Shown in pieces: positions 21,970 to 31,574 of a stretch of 64,000 bases of DNA. The stretch is taken from assembly GCF_900105185.1 (NCBI RefSeq), contig NZ_FNTJ01000002.1:1054001-1118000 (forward strand), read 5' to 3'. The notes beneath the pieces are model-generated. The model had not been told where the DNA came from and did no database searches. It saw only the letters and a program-made list of their open reading frames with translations. Made by a program: the position numbers and the translations under genes. Numbering within the stretch: the first letter of the stretch is position 1; each line of letters opens with the position of its first letter. Origin of the DNA: Pseudomonas saponiphila. GTDB taxonomy: Bacteria > Pseudomonadota > Gammaproteobacteria > Pseudomonadales > Pseudomonadaceae.

Positions 21970-23309
21970 GCCCCGGCGAACCAGCCGTCGCGTCGCTCCA
22001 GCTGCCAGGCGAAGGCGCCCAGGGTCAGGCTGCGCAGGAGCATGAACAGCAGGAAGCTCAGCCACAGGCCGTGGTTGCCCAGGCCTTGCAGGGCCCAGGC
22101 AAAGGGCAGCAGCAGGAGCACGGTGAGGAGCATGCCGTTGCGCATTTCCCGGGCCCGGGTGGCGCCGATGAACAGGCCATCGAGCAAGTAGCTCCAGACC
22201 GCGATCAAGGGCAGCACGGCGAGGTAGGGCAGGTAGGTGAAAGCGGTCTGGCGCACGTCGGCGATGTCGGTCTGCATTTCGATGAACAGGTGGCCACCGA
22301 GCAGGAACAGCGTGGCAAAACCCAGGCTGGCCAGCAGCGACCAGCCCCCGGCCACCACCAGCGAGCGGCGCAGGGCCTGGCGGTCATGGGCGCCGATGGC
22401 GTGGCCGCACAGGGCTTCCACCGCGTGGGCCAGGCCGTCCAGGGCGTGGGCAGTGAGCAACAGACCATTGAGCAGCAGGGCATTGGCCGCCACCGTGGCA
22501 TCGCCCAGGCGCGCGCCCTGGACGGTGATCAGGAAAAACACCGATTGCAGGGCCAGGCTGCGGATGAAGATGTCGCGATTCACCGCCAGCAGCGGGCGCC
22601 AGCTCTGCCAGCGGCGCAGGGCGGCCCAGGCGATCTGTCCCGGGTAGGCGCGCAGGGCCGGCCGGGTCATGGCCAGGCCGATCAGTGCGCCGGTCCATTC
22701 GGCCACCACCGAGGCCCGCGCCGAACCCACCACGCCCCAGTCCAGTCCGAGGACGAACCACAGGTTGAGGGCGATGTTCACCAGGTTGGTGCTGAGCAGG
22801 ATGCTCAGCGGTGCCCGGGCGTTCTGCGTACCGAGGAACCAGCCCACCAGGGCGAAGCTGGCCAGGGCCGCGGGCAGGCCCAGCAGGCGGGTGTGGAAAA
22901 ATGCCCGGGTCATCTGGTCCAGGTCCGCCGAGGGTTGCATCAGGTGCAGGGCCGCGCCGCTCAGCGGCACGCCAATCGCCCCCAGCAGCAGTGCCAGGCC
23001 CAGGGCCAGCAGCAGGCCCTGGAGCAGGATCTGGCGCAGCGCCGCACCGTCGCCGCGTCCGGCGGCCTGGGCGGCGAAACCGGTGGCGCCCATGCGCAGG
23101 AAGCCCATGGCCCAGGCCAGAAAGGTATAGAGGCTGGCGCCGACTGCCACCGCACCCAGTTGATGGGCGTGGGGCAAGTGGCCGATGACGGTGCTGTCCA
23201 CCAGGGCCACCAGTGGCACGGAAATGTTCGACAGGATCATCGGCGCGGCCAGGGCCCAGACGCGGCGATGGGTGGGGCGATGACGCCAATCGGTGATCAG
23301 GGGGGACAT
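21963..23309 (-). CDS. MATE family efflux transporter (DinF-like)
   Basis: A 448-residue integral membrane protein with about twelve hydrophobic spans. The sequence begins THRRVWALAAPMILSNISVPLVALVDS, typical of the DinF branch of MATE exporters, which exchange cations for drugs or oxidised compounds. No neighbouring regulator is visible. The substrate cannot be told from sequence. Confidence 0.9.
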   Translation of the reverse strand: MSPLITDWRHRPTHRRVWALAAPMILSNISVPLVALVDSTVIGHLPHAHQLGAVAVGASLYTFLAWAMGFLRMGATGFAAQAAGRGDGAALRQILLQGLLLALGLALLLGAIGVPLSGAALHLMQPSADLDQMTRAFFHTRLLGLPAALASFALVGWFLGTQNARAPLSILLSTNLVNIALNLWFVLGLDWGVVGSARASVVAEWTGALIGLAMTRPALRAYPGQIAWAALRRWQSWRPLLAVNRDIFIRSLALQSVFFLITVQGARLGDATVAANALLLNGLLLTAHALDGLAHAVEALCGHAIGAHDRQALRRSLVVAGGWSLLASLGFATLFLLGGHLFIEMQTDIADVRQTAFTYLPYLAVLPLIAVWSYLLDGLFIGATRAREMRNGMLLTVLLLLPFAWALQGLGNHGLWLSFLLFMLLRSLTLGAFAWQLERRDGWFAGAH

Positions 23310-23376
23310 GCGGGCTCCTTGCGAGAGCCGGCATTGTAGCCCCGGCGCCGGGATGCGCCGAGGGTTTAGCGCCGCG

Positions 23377-23670
23377 TCAGTGGATGATCCAGCTCAGCAG
23401 CCAGAGGCCCAGCACCAGCCAGATGATGCCGAGGATGATCGAGGCGCGCATGAAGGCGCGGATCGCCCAGTAGAGGAACATCAGGCCGATGATCAGGCCG
23501 ATGATGCTGACGATCGAAGTATCCATGCCCAGGGCCCGGGCCAGCCCATCGACGAAGTTGCCGCCAGCGTGGGTCAGGCTGCTGAACAACCCGCTGAGCA
23601 GGTCGACGATGAAACGGATGACCGAACCGATGGCCTGGCCAAGCCATTCGAAGAAGCTTTCTACCTGCAT
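23377..23670 (-). CDS. Small membrane protein, function unknown
   Basis: A 97-residue protein with an amphipathic N-terminus (MQVESFFEWLGQAIGSVIRF) and two strong hydrophobic segments (about 52-70 and 75-95). The start is taken at MQVESF because upstream codons of the open frame overlap the opposite promoter region. It stands alone 67 bp upstream-side of the MATE gene. I do not recognise the family beyond a conserved Pseudomonas hypothetical. Confidence 0.7.
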   Translation of the reverse strand: MQVESFFEWLGQAIGSVIRFIVDLLSGLFSSLTHAGGNFVDGLARALGMDTSIVSIIGLIIGLMFLYWAIRAFMRASIILGIIWLVLGLWLLSWIIH

Positions 23671-23775
23671 GGATGCGTCCTGATCAAAGATGGGGCCTGA
23701 GCTGAGCCTTGGGCCATGGATGCCCGTGGCGAGTTCCCTGCCAAGCATAGAAGCTGCTAGGGCGGGCACATTCTG

Positions 23776-23797
23776 TAGGAGCCGGCTTGCCGGCGAA
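23776..23797. repeat. REP palindrome (single)
   Basis: One copy of TAGGAGCCGGCTTGCCGGCGAA, the REP core found five more times in this window (47.6, 58.7, 60.2 and 63.6 kb, some as pairs). It lies in the divergent gap before the MazG-like gene. Confidence 0.9.
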
Positions 23798-23854
23798 AGC
23801 GCTCTTGCGTCCCACGCCCATCCCCCGGAAGCTATACCCCTTCAGGAGACCCCG

Positions 23855-24160
23855 ATGAACCTAGAGCAACTGACCCAACGCCTGCATGCCATCCGTGACC
23901 GCAACGACTGGCGGCAATTTCACAGCCCGAAGAACCTGGCCATGGCCGCCAGCGTCGAGATGGCCGAACTGGTGGAAATCTTCCAGTGGCTGACCGAGGA
24001 CCAGTCCCGGCAACTGCCGGCTGACAAGCTGGCCCATGCCGGCCAGGAAGTGGGCGACATCGTCCTCTACCTGCTGTTGCTGTGCAGCGAATTGGGGCTG
24101 GACATGGACCAGGTGGTGCGCAGCAAGCTGGCGGACAGCGAACGGCGGTTCTGCTCATGA
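23855..24160 (+). CDS. MazG-like nucleotide pyrophosphohydrolase
   Basis: A 101-residue all-alpha NTP pyrophosphohydrolase of the RS21-C6/dCTPase type. The metal-binding acids are seen in VEMAELVEIFQW (ExxE) and GQEVGDIVLYLLLL (ExxxD). Such enzymes remove aberrant (d)NTPs. The start is the ATG after a CAGGAGAC site; the frame upstream crosses a REP and is not coding. Its stop overlaps the cmoM start (ATGA), so the pair is translationally coupled. Confidence 0.88.
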   Translation: MNLEQLTQRLHAIRDRNDWRQFHSPKNLAMAASVEMAELVEIFQWLTEDQSRQLPADKLAHAGQEVGDIVLYLLLLCSELGLDMDQVVRSKLADSERRFCS

Positions 24161-24906
24161 GCGATCGGCATTTCGACCAGTTGGCGACCCGTTTCGCCGA
24201 GAAGATCTATGGCGGCGCCAAGGGCGCGATCCGTCTCGCGGTGCTGCAGGCCGACCTCAAGGAAAGCCTGCCCGAGCGACCGTTGCGGGTACTGGATATC
24301 GGCGCGGGGCTGGGGCACATGTCCCTGTGGCTGGCCGAACACGGGCACCAGGTGACCCTGGCCGAACCCGCCGCGCCGATGCTTGAAGGCGCCCGCCAGC
24401 GCTTTGCCGAGGCCGGGCAACAGGCGACCTTCATCCAGGCGCCCTGGCAGGAACTGCTGGGGCAACTGACCGAGCCCTACGACCTGGTGCTCTGCCATGC
24501 AGTGCTGGAATGGCTGGCCGAGCCCCACGCAATCCTGCCGGTGCTGCACCAGTTGACCCGCGTCGATGGCTGGCTGTCCCTGGCCTTCTACAACCGCGAT
24601 GCGCTGGTCTACCGCAACCTGCTCAAGGGTCACTTCCGCAAGATGCGCAAGAACCACATGGCCGGTGAAAAGCAGAGCCTGACTCCGCAACAACCGCTTG
24701 ATCCGCGCGAGCTGGCGGCGCAACTTGATGGCCTGTGGCGAGTCGAAACCCGGAGCGGAGTGCGGGTTTTCCACGATTACATGCCGGTGGAGTTCCAGGC
24801 TCGGGCCGAGCTGACGGATCTGCTGGAAATGGAACTGGCTCACCGCCGACACCCAAGTTTCGCCGGCCTTGGGCGTTATCTGCATTGGCTGTGCCGGCCG
24901 GTCTAA
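24157..24906 (+). CDS. cmoM: tRNA 5-carboxymethoxyuridine methyltransferase
   Basis: CmoM (formerly SmtA) methylates cmo5U at the wobble position of tRNAs with SAM. The 249-residue protein has the SAM motif [18 protein letters not shown], the acidic LAEPAAPML loop, and the family segment [17 protein letters not shown] followed by [12 protein letters not shown]. The start is the ATG overlapping the preceding stop. A possible link with the pyrophosphohydrolase is only the shared operon. Confidence 0.92.
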   Translation: MSDRHFDQLATRFAEKIYGGAKGAIRLAVLQADLKESLPERPLRVLDIGAGLGHMSLWLAEHGHQVTLAEPAAPMLEGARQRFAEAGQQATFIQAPWQELLGQLTEPYDLVLCHAVLEWLAEPHAILPVLHQLTRVDGWLSLAFYNRDALVYRNLLKGHFRKMRKNHMAGEKQSLTPQQPLDPRELAAQLDGLWRVETRSGVRVFHDYMPVEFQARAELTDLLEMELAHRRHPSFAGLGRYLHWLCRPV

Positions 24907-24917
24907 CGGAGTGCGCA

Positions 24918-25526
24918 ATGAAACGCCGCCTGGGTCTGATCTTCCTGTGTTCGGGGCTTGCCGCCTGTCAGGGCAGCAACCCCTACGTCGCCAGTAGCAA
25001 ACCGCTGCCGCCGGCGCCGCCGCAAGCGGCCAATACCTTCGATCGCAGCGCCTACCCGGCGGCGCCGCGCGATTATGGACGCTACCGCAACTGGGCCTGG
25101 CTCAATGGGCGCCTGCCCAACGGCTCGGCCTGGGCCGATTCGGCGCAGATTGCCGAGGCGGTGAGCAACGCGCTGGACCAGCAGGGATTGCGTCCGGTGC
25201 ATGACAAGCGGCCGGCGGACCTGTGGGTCAGTGCCGACCTGCACCTGGAGAAGCGCTTGCGCCAGGTCCAGGACGACTACGGCTATGGCGGCTACGGCGG
25301 TTATAACCGTTATGGCCCGGGCTACGGCATGTACGGCAGCGTGCCGGTGGTGCGCACCTACGAGGTCGAAGTGGTGGTGGTTCGGGTCAATCTGTATGAC
25401 GGCGCCAGCGGCCAGCCGGTATGGAGCGCCAGCGCCGAAACCAGCAGCCGTGGCAGCCTCAGCGAGCGAGCCGATGCCTTGCGTGAGGCGGTGCAAAAGG
25501 CAATGGCGGCCTATCCTCCCAGTTAG
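24918..25526 (+). CDS. DUF4136 lipoprotein (first of tandem pair)
   Basis: A 202-residue lipoprotein; the signal peptide ends in the lipobox LAAC (Cys17). The body matches DUF4136: [13 protein letters not shown], then [11 protein letters not shown], then [11 protein letters not shown]. Near the middle is a Gly/Tyr-rich loop (about residues 121-138, [12 protein letters not shown]). Function is unknown for the family. It starts 12 bp after cmoM. The next gene is a paralogue, implying tandem duplication. Confidence 0.85.
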   Translation: MKRRLGLIFLCSGLAACQGSNPYVASSKPLPPAPPQAANTFDRSAYPAAPRDYGRYRNWAWLNGRLPNGSAWADSAQIAEAVSNALDQQGLRPVHDKRPADLWVSADLHLEKRLRQVQDDYGYGGYGGYNRYGPGYGMYGSVPVVRTYEVEVVVVRVNLYDGASGQPVWSASAETSSRGSLSERADALREAVQKAMAAYPPS

Positions 25527-25562
25527 GGCCATCGGTGGTTGTTCTTGAATCGGAGAAACAGC

Positions 25563-26120
25563 ATGTTCCATCGAATCGCGTTACTGGTCTGTGCCGCCTT
25601 GCTCAGCGCCTGTGCCGCCAACCAGGTCAATCATGATTTCGACGCCAGCCGGGACTTTGGCGCCTACCGCAGCTGGAGCTGGAAAGAACCCGCCCTGCAA
25701 TACCGCCCCGATGATCCGCGGATCAAGAGCGACCTGACCGAGCAGCGCATCCGCCAGGCCGTGGCCGAGCAACTGGACCAGCGTGGCCTGCGCCCGGTGC
25801 AGGGCGCAGCCCGGGCCGATCTCAAGGTCCAGGCCTACCTGATCGTCGAGGACCGTCAGCAGCAGGTCACCACCAACTACGGTGGCGGTTGGGGCGGCCC
25901 GTGGAATGGCTACTGGGGCGGGCCGATGTACAACGAGACGCGCAACATCACCTACAAGGTGGCGACCATCCAGATCGACCTGCTGGACGGCCAGGACGGC
26001 AAGCTGGTCTGGCGCGGCAGCGACGAGCAGTTGCTCAGCAGCTCGCCGAGCCCGGTGGATCGCAGCGCCGCGGTGCGTAATACGGTGATGCGTATCCTGC
26101 AGAACTACCCGCCGCACTAG
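25563..26120 (+). CDS. DUF4136 lipoprotein (second of tandem pair)
   Basis: A 185-residue lipoprotein with lipobox LSAC (Cys16) and a DUF4136 body (DFGAYRSWSWKEP; LDQRGLRPV; DLKVQAYL). Its Gly/Trp/Tyr-rich loop (NYGGGWGGPWNGYWGGP, about residues 105-121) is at the same place as in its neighbour but differs in sequence. The start at MFHRIALL is chosen for its signal peptide; a GGAGAAACAGC site precedes it. Confidence 0.87.
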   Translation: MFHRIALLVCAALLSACAANQVNHDFDASRDFGAYRSWSWKEPALQYRPDDPRIKSDLTEQRIRQAVAEQLDQRGLRPVQGAARADLKVQAYLIVEDRQQQVTTNYGGGWGGPWNGYWGGPMYNETRNITYKVATIQIDLLDGQDGKLVWRGSDEQLLSSSPSPVDRSAAVRNTVMRILQNYPPH

Positions 26121-26154
26121 GGGCTTGAGCCCAGCGCGATTCACGCCTCGACAG

Positions 26155-26186
26155 TGACTGACGGCACAGCCCTGTGCCGCCAGTCA
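26155..26186. terminator. Strong hairpin before tadG
   Basis: TGACTG.ACGGCACAG pairs with CTGTGCCG.CAGTCA, a stem of about 14 bp with a 2-base loop, 35 bp after the DUF4136 gene. There is no T-tract. It probably ends the cmoM-DUF4136 transcript. Confidence 0.5.
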
Positions 26187-26286
26187 GGCGAGCTGGCACC
26201 TTGCCAGCGACGGTCCGGCCTTTGACTACACTGCTGTGCATCGATGGAGTGCGCGCTCGGCTGCGAACCGGGAAAGGAGTGCCCCG

Positions 26287-28305
26287 ATGTCTTCCCTGAA
26301 GCGTTTTACCGGCCCGCGTCGCCAGCGCGGAGCCATTGGTCTGATGGCTGCCGTGACCCTGGGACTGGCGCTGTTGCTGATGCTCGTGGTGGTGGACAGC
26401 GGCCGGCTGTACATGGAACAGCGCAAGTTGCAGCGAGTCGCCGACAACGCCGCCCTGGAGGCGGTGAGCCGGGGCGGCAACTGCCAGGCCGGCCTCAGCG
26501 CCGCGACCTATGCTGGACAGAGCGCGACCCGCAATGGTTTTACCGTCGACGCCGGCAGTACCCTGACCACCGCGTGCGGCTCCCTGACCACCGAGGCCAA
26601 CAGCCTGCGTACATTCAATGCCGACCCGACGCAATCGGCGGCGGTGCGGGTCGTGGCGACTCACACGGTGCCCATCAGCGTGGCGTCGGGAATCGGGGCG
26701 CTGTTCACCCCGGGGCCGATCAACCTCAACACCCAGCTCAGCGCCACGGCGGTTGCCGCCGCGCCCACTCCGCCGCGGGCGCAACTGAGCATTCGCAGCA
26801 CGCTGGTCACCGTCAACAGCGCCAACTCGCCACTGCTCAATGCCCTGGTGGGCAACATGCTGGGCGGCAGCCTCAACATCAGCGCCGTGGGCTGGAATGG
26901 CCTGCTCAACAGCGACATCAACCTGCTGCGCTACCTCGACCAGTTGGCCATCGATCTGGGGGTTGCCGCGGGCAACTACAGCGAGCTGCTCAACACTCAG
27001 GCCAGCCTGACCCGGCTGATCCAGACCGCCGCCACGGTGGTCCAGGCCAATGGCGCGACGGCCGATGTGCTGGCGGCCCTGGGGGCCTTGCAAGTGGCGG
27101 TGAGCAGCCAGATACCGCAGCTCAAGCTGGGGGACATCCTCAAGCTGCAGAGCGGTGCGGCGAGCACCGCCCTGGACGCCAATCTGCAACTCTTTCAGTT
27201 GATGCAAGCGATGATCCAGCTGGCCAACAGCAAGAGCGCGGTGGCGGCGGTGGTGCCGGCCAACCTGCTGGGCCTGGCCAATGTCACCATCAAGGTCAAG
27301 GTCATAGAGCCGCCGCAGTTCTCGGCGGTCGGCGACCCCCGGCTGGCGATCCTCGAACCGAAGGGTGCCAACGGTATCTATGTACAAACGGCCCAGGTGC
27401 GCACCCTGGTGTCGGTCAACCTGAGCGGATTGTCCGGGATCACCGGCATGACCAACGCCCTGTTGGGCCTGGTGAGTTCGCTGACGCCGACCCTCAACAG
27501 TGTCCTGAGCCTGGACCTGGCGGCCACCATCAACTCCGTCGGTTGCCTGCTGGGCGCCGGCTGCCAGCAGGTCGATCCCGAGGTGCTGCCCACGGCGCGC
27601 ATCGACATCAACCTGGAGCTGGGGGGCGCCAAGGCCTACGTCACCAACTACAGCTGCCCGACGGACAATGCCGGCAGCAAAAGCCTCACGGTGCACAGCG
27701 AGTCGTCACTGGCCGATATCAAGATAGGGCAGATCGATCCCAGTACCGTCTTCTCCTCGTCGACGGAACCGGTGGTGACGCCGGTGCCGATCGTCGACCT
27801 GGGCATCTGGACCTGCCACAAGATCCTCGGCATCGGCAGTTGCGGACCGGCGCGGACGGCGTTCGCCGCCGGCGGCATCGGGCTCAAGGTCGACAGTGCG
27901 CTGGGGCGCAGCCAGACCGGGCCCAATGTCGGGCGCGACCTACTGTACGCCAGCAGCACGCCGCCGTTTCCCACGCCGCCCAACGTCAATCAGGCGCCGA
28001 GCTACCAGAACGCGGCACCGACCAACAATCTGGTCAATAGCCTGTCGGGCGCTATTGCCGGGATCAGCCTGGAGGTTTACCAGCCGGTCAATGCCAATCT
28101 GCTGGGCTCGCTGGTGGCGGGGGCAGGTGGCCTGATCAATGGGGTGACCAGCCTGATCATGCCGCTGATCAGCAACCTCTTGAGCCCCTTGCTCGATCCG
28201 CTGCTCAACAGCCTGCTGGCGACCCTCGGCATCAACCTGATGGACGTCGAGGTCGGCGCCAACCTGACCTGCGGCCAGACCGGCCGGGCCTACCTGGTGA
28301 TCTGA
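26287..28305 (+). CDS. tadG: TadG-like pilus assembly protein
   Basis: A 672-residue envelope protein. The N-terminus (RQRGAIGLMAAVTLGLALLL, about 14-33) is the TadG/TadE-type pseudopilin-like segment, followed by YMEQRKLQRVADNAALEA, the signature of TadG proteins. The rest is a large extracytoplasmic region with several Cys pairs (CGS, CLLGAGC, CGPA) and Leu/Asn-rich repeats; I see no clear von Willebrand A domain. It is the plus-strand flank of the Tad locus and overlaps pprA tail-to-tail by 16 bp. In P. aeruginosa tadG also belongs to the PprB regulon. Confidence 0.85.
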   Translation: MSSLKRFTGPRRQRGAIGLMAAVTLGLALLLMLVVVDSGRLYMEQRKLQRVADNAALEAVSRGGNCQAGLSAATYAGQSATRNGFTVDAGSTLTTACGSLTTEANSLRTFNADPTQSAAVRVVATHTVPISVASGIGALFTPGPINLNTQLSATAVAAAPTPPRAQLSIRSTLVTVNSANSPLLNALVGNMLGGSLNISAVGWNGLLNSDINLLRYLDQLAIDLGVAAGNYSELLNTQASLTRLIQTAATVVQANGATADVLAALGALQVAVSSQIPQLKLGDILKLQSGAASTALDANLQLFQLMQAMIQLANSKSAVAAVVPANLLGLANVTIKVKVIEPPQFSAVGDPRLAILEPKGANGIYVQTAQVRTLVSVNLSGLSGITGMTNALLGLVSSLTPTLNSVLSLDLAATINSVGCLLGAGCQQVDPEVLPTARIDINLELGGAKAYVTNYSCPTDNAGSKSLTVHSESSLADIKIGQIDPSTVFSSSTEPVVTPVPIVDLGIWTCHKILGIGSCGPARTAFAAGGIGLKVDSALGRSQTGPNVGRDLLYASSTPPFPTPPNVNQAPSYQNAAPTNNLVNSLSGAIAGISLEVYQPVNANLLGSLVAGAGGLINGVTSLIMPLISNLLSPLLDPLLNSLLATLGINLMDVEVGANLTCGQTGRAYLVI

Positions 28306-31055
28306 TCCGCGTGGGCAATCGGCAGTTCGATGCAGAAGCGCGCGCCGTCCGCGCCGTTGCTGACGCTCAGGCGGCCGCCCATGTTCTCGACGATGCCGTA
28401 GCTCACCGAAAGCCCGAGCCCGGTGCCGACCCCCGCCGGCTTGGTGGTGAAGAAGGGTTCGAAGATCCGCTCCAGCAGGCGCGGGTCGATACCGCCGCCA
28501 TTGTCCTCGACCCACAGGCGTACCCGCTGTTCGTCGCGCTGGCCATGCACGGCAATCCAGGGCTTGAAGTCAGGCCGCTGCGCTTGGCCCAGCAGCGCGT
28601 CCCGGGCATTGACCATGAGGTTGATCAGCACCTGCTCCAACTGGTCGACGAAGCCCAGCACCTGCACCTCGAACCCCAGCTCGCTGATGCGCAGTTCGAT
28701 CCCTTTGCCGCGCATGCCTTCGGCCAGCAGGGACAGGGTGCCCTCGATGGCCTGGGCCGGGTTGAAGGGCTGCTGCTCCACCTCCGAACGTCGGCCGAAC
28801 ACCCGCATGTGATCCACCACCCGGGCGGCCCGCTGCACCTGGGTGTCGATGCGATGCAGTTTGTCAGTGAGGTAGTCGACCTGGACTTCGCCGCTGTTCA
28901 GGCGCTTGAGCACATTGACGATGGCCATGCGCATCACGTTGAGCGGCTGATTGATTTCGTGGGCCAGGCCGGTGGCCATTTCCCCCAGGGTGGCCATTTT
29001 CGCGCTTTGCATGAGCTGCAACTGGGCACGCCGGACTTCGGTGTTGTCGCGGCCCACGGCCTGGATCTCCAGCAACTGTCCCTGCTCATCGAAGACCCCG
29101 CGGTCGGACCAGACCCACCAGGCGTGTTCACGCCCCGGCAACTGCAGGCAGATCTCGGCGGTGCTGAGGGGAAACTCCGGGCTCAGTCGTTGGATCCGCC
29201 GCTCGAAACCCTCGCGCTGTTCGGCGGACAGCCATTGCCCAAGATTGCTCCCCGGCAGCTCTTCGGCGGTGCATTCCAGGTAAGCCGCCAGCGGCCGGTT
29301 GCCGAAGGTCAGGGTCAGGTCCGGGCGGTAGCGGCAAATCATCGCCGGTGAGTCTTCCACCAGGATCCGGTAGCGTTCCTCGCTCTGGCGCATCTGTTCG
29401 GCGGCCAGGGTCGCCTCGGTGACGTCCAGCCACAGGCCGACGGCTTCCACCGGCAGCCCCAGGTCGTCGCGCAGCAGCTTGGCTTCATCCATGACCCAAT
29501 GGAAAACCCCATGGCGGTCGCGCAGGCGGTAGCGGGCGTGGACGCTGCCTTCGCGCAACAACTGGCGGCAGCGCTGGAAATACAGGTCCTGGTCCTCGGG
29601 GTGCACCCAGTCCGCCAGGCTGGCTGCGGAGCAGTCTTCCAGGCTCCAGCCCAGCAGCGGTTGCAGGCTGGCGCTGAAAAAGCTCGGTTGCAGAGCGCCT
29701 TCCACGTAGCGCTGGACGTAGATCACCGCCGGTGAGCTGGCAATCAGATTGTCCAGGCGCGCATGGGCCGCAGCCGCCTGTTGCTGCTGGTTCTTGATAT
29801 CGCTGATGTCCAGCATGAAGCCCAGGAACCGCTGTTGTTCCCCTCGTCCCAGGGACTGGCCCTGCAAGCGGTACCAGCGTGGTGGCAGGCTCGGGTCAGG
29901 CCCGGGCAGGCGCACGCAGAGCAGCAGCGGCTTGCCCAGGGTCAGGGCGTGCAGGCGGCTGGCCAGTTCGCTGCGGTCGGCAGGGTGAATCAGCTCCAGC
30001 CAGTCCTGGACCGGCAGCCTGCTGTGGGAGTCGGGCAACTGCAGACTGGCGACCAACTGACTGGCCAGCTGGATTTCGGCAGTCTCCGGGCACAACTCCC
30101 ACCAGCCGGCGCCCAGCAAGCCCTGCAGTGCCTCCAGGCGTTCCAGATGCAGGTGGTTGTGTTGTTCGCGCAAGCGGCCGAGCAAGGGCTCGGCCAGGGC
30201 GGCAGTGAGCATCAGCCAGTCGCGTTCCAGCAGGTGCGGCGCCTGCTGCTGCACCGCGTAGCAGCCGCACAGCAACCAGGCGGCGACACCGTGAGCGTCC
30301 CGATAGGGCACCAGGAAGCCTTCGCGATGACCGAAGATCCCCTGCAGGCGCGGGTGTTCATTCAGGCCCTGGATGTGATTCAGGTGCAGCGGGGCATTGC
30401 CGCTCAGGCTGTCCAGGCCGTTGCCCAGGACCTGGCCGTCTTGCCACAGCCGGGGGGCATCGTGGGCGTGGTAGCCGCTGTGCAGCACCCAGGTTTGTTC
30501 CTCGTCGTCGAGCAAGGCCAGGCCCACGCAAGGGATGTGGCTGTAGCGGGCCAGGTCGGCGAGTTGATCGTGCAGCACGTCCGGCAGCCGGCTCAGGGTG
30601 CACAGGCGGATCTGCTCGTTGATCTGCGTGGCGAAGATCTGCCATTGCTCCCGGCTCAGGGCCTGCTGGCGCTGTTGGACCAGGTCGCCGATATCCAGCA
30701 GTTGCAGCAGCCACTGGCTGCCACAGCTCTGGACCCAGCCGCGCAGGTGCAGGGTCTTGCCACCCAGTCCGCGCAGGTCCAGATCCAGCACCTGTGCGCT
30801 CCAGTCGGCGGGGTGCCCCTCCAGGGCCAGGGCGCAGCCGGGCAGGGCGTAGTCCAGCAGGTGGTGGGGCTGGTCCGAGGGCGGCAACTGTGCCAGGGCA
30901 TGGCGCAGCGGTCCGCTGCTGGTGAGGATCCGGCCCTTGGGGTCGAGCACCAGTTGCAGGCCGACCGCCTGGGCCGGCAGCTGGGCCTGGGGTTCGTCGG
31001 CGGGCTCTGGCTGGCGGCCCAGCAGGCGCCCGAGCAGCTTGTCGCTGGAGTTCAA
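28290..31055 (-). CDS. pprA: PprA multi-PAS sensor histidine kinase
   Basis: The cytoplasmic-looking kinase of the PprAB pair that controls Tad pili in P. aeruginosa. The 921-residue protein has an N-terminal PAS/GAF-like region (about 1-330), two to three PAS domains (about 350-680), HisKA with His699 (LAHEINQPL), and an ATPase domain with intact N, G1 (DNGGG) and G2 (GTGLGLS) boxes. No membrane spans are evident. The start is TTG at 31055 overlapping the TGA of the upstream TadE-like gene; the open frame continues further upstream only because it reads that gene out of frame. Confidence 0.87.
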   Translation of the reverse strand: MNSSDKLLGRLLGRQPEPADEPQAQLPAQAVGLQLVLDPKGRILTSSGPLRHALAQLPPSDQPHHLLDYALPGCALALEGHPADWSAQVLDLDLRGLGGKTLHLRGWVQSCGSQWLLQLLDIGDLVQQRQQALSREQWQIFATQINEQIRLCTLSRLPDVLHDQLADLARYSHIPCVGLALLDDEEQTWVLHSGYHAHDAPRLWQDGQVLGNGLDSLSGNAPLHLNHIQGLNEHPRLQGIFGHREGFLVPYRDAHGVAAWLLCGCYAVQQQAPHLLERDWLMLTAALAEPLLGRLREQHNHLHLERLEALQGLLGAGWWELCPETAEIQLASQLVASLQLPDSHSRLPVQDWLELIHPADRSELASRLHALTLGKPLLLCVRLPGPDPSLPPRWYRLQGQSLGRGEQQRFLGFMLDISDIKNQQQQAAAAHARLDNLIASSPAVIYVQRYVEGALQPSFFSASLQPLLGWSLEDCSAASLADWVHPEDQDLYFQRCRQLLREGSVHARYRLRDRHGVFHWVMDEAKLLRDDLGLPVEAVGLWLDVTEATLAAEQMRQSEERYRILVEDSPAMICRYRPDLTLTFGNRPLAAYLECTAEELPGSNLGQWLSAEQREGFERRIQRLSPEFPLSTAEICLQLPGREHAWWVWSDRGVFDEQGQLLEIQAVGRDNTEVRRAQLQLMQSAKMATLGEMATGLAHEINQPLNVMRMAIVNVLKRLNSGEVQVDYLTDKLHRIDTQVQRAARVVDHMRVFGRRSEVEQQPFNPAQAIEGTLSLLAEGMRGKGIELRISELGFEVQVLGFVDQLEQVLINLMVNARDALLGQAQRPDFKPWIAVHGQRDEQRVRLWVEDNGGGIDPRLLERIFEPFFTTKPAGVGTGLGLSVSYGIVENMGGRLSVSNGADGARFCIELPIAHADQITR

Positions 31056-31501
31056 AATTGCACGCTCGAGAGGGCGGACAGGGTCGTGGGCAAGTTGGGG
31101 ACCGGGCCTACCACCGGCAACACCAGGCGCGGTAGCACCTGGGTGAGCTTCGCGGTGGGGTAGTCGATCCGCACGGTGAGCACGCCATTGGTGTACACCG
31201 CGCTGTAGTCGGTGGCGGCGAAGTTGAAGAGGGACGGAATCCACAGGGTCTGGGCCTGCACCACGCTGTTGGCCAGGTTCTGCACCGTGGTGGCGTAGTT
31301 GGCGCTGTTGGGGTCGACTGCCATGGCGCGGCGCACGGCCTCGGCGGTGGCCTGGTTGAAGGACTGCATCATCAACAGCGGCAGGCTGTAGCTGACCAGA
31401 CCGTAGAAAACCGCGAAGAAGATCACGAACACCGCCGCGAACTCGATTGCTGCAGCGCCCTTTTGCTTGCTGGGGTGCTTGCTGGGGAGGCCCGGTTTCA
31501 T
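31052..31501 (-). CDS. tadE: TadE-like pseudopilin
   Basis: A 149-residue minor pilin-like protein. The TadE signature KQKGAAAIEFAAVFVIFFAVFYG (residues about 13-35) gives a Gly/Ala cleavage site with Glu at +5, suited to the prepilin peptidase encoded divergently next door. The rest is a small extracytoplasmic domain. The start is the ATG giving MKPGLPSKH. Its last codons overlap the TTG start of pprA, so it is probably co-translated with the kinase. It corresponds by place to the small gene beside P. aeruginosa pprA. Confidence 0.85.
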   Translation of the reverse strand: MKPGLPSKHPSKQKGAAAIEFAAVFVIFFAVFYGLVSYSLPLLMMQSFNQATAEAVRRAMAVDPNSANYATTVQNLANSVVQAQTLWIPSLFNFAATDYSAVYTNGVLTVRIDYPTAKLTQVLPRLVLPVVGPVPNLPTTLSALSSVQF

Positions 31502-31574
31502 GAGTGCGTCTACCCTGACAGTCACTGTGTCCAATGAGCATAGAATCAATCCGCTAAAAGGAGCTTTGCAGCTG

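Noticed and set aside
28290..31541. A single 1083-residue kinase with a low-complexity N-terminus
   Set aside because: The first 162 codons read the tadE gene in the wrong frame (Arg/Pro/Gln-rich). TadE has a proper pseudopilin signature in its own frame, so the kinase starts at the TTG at 31055.
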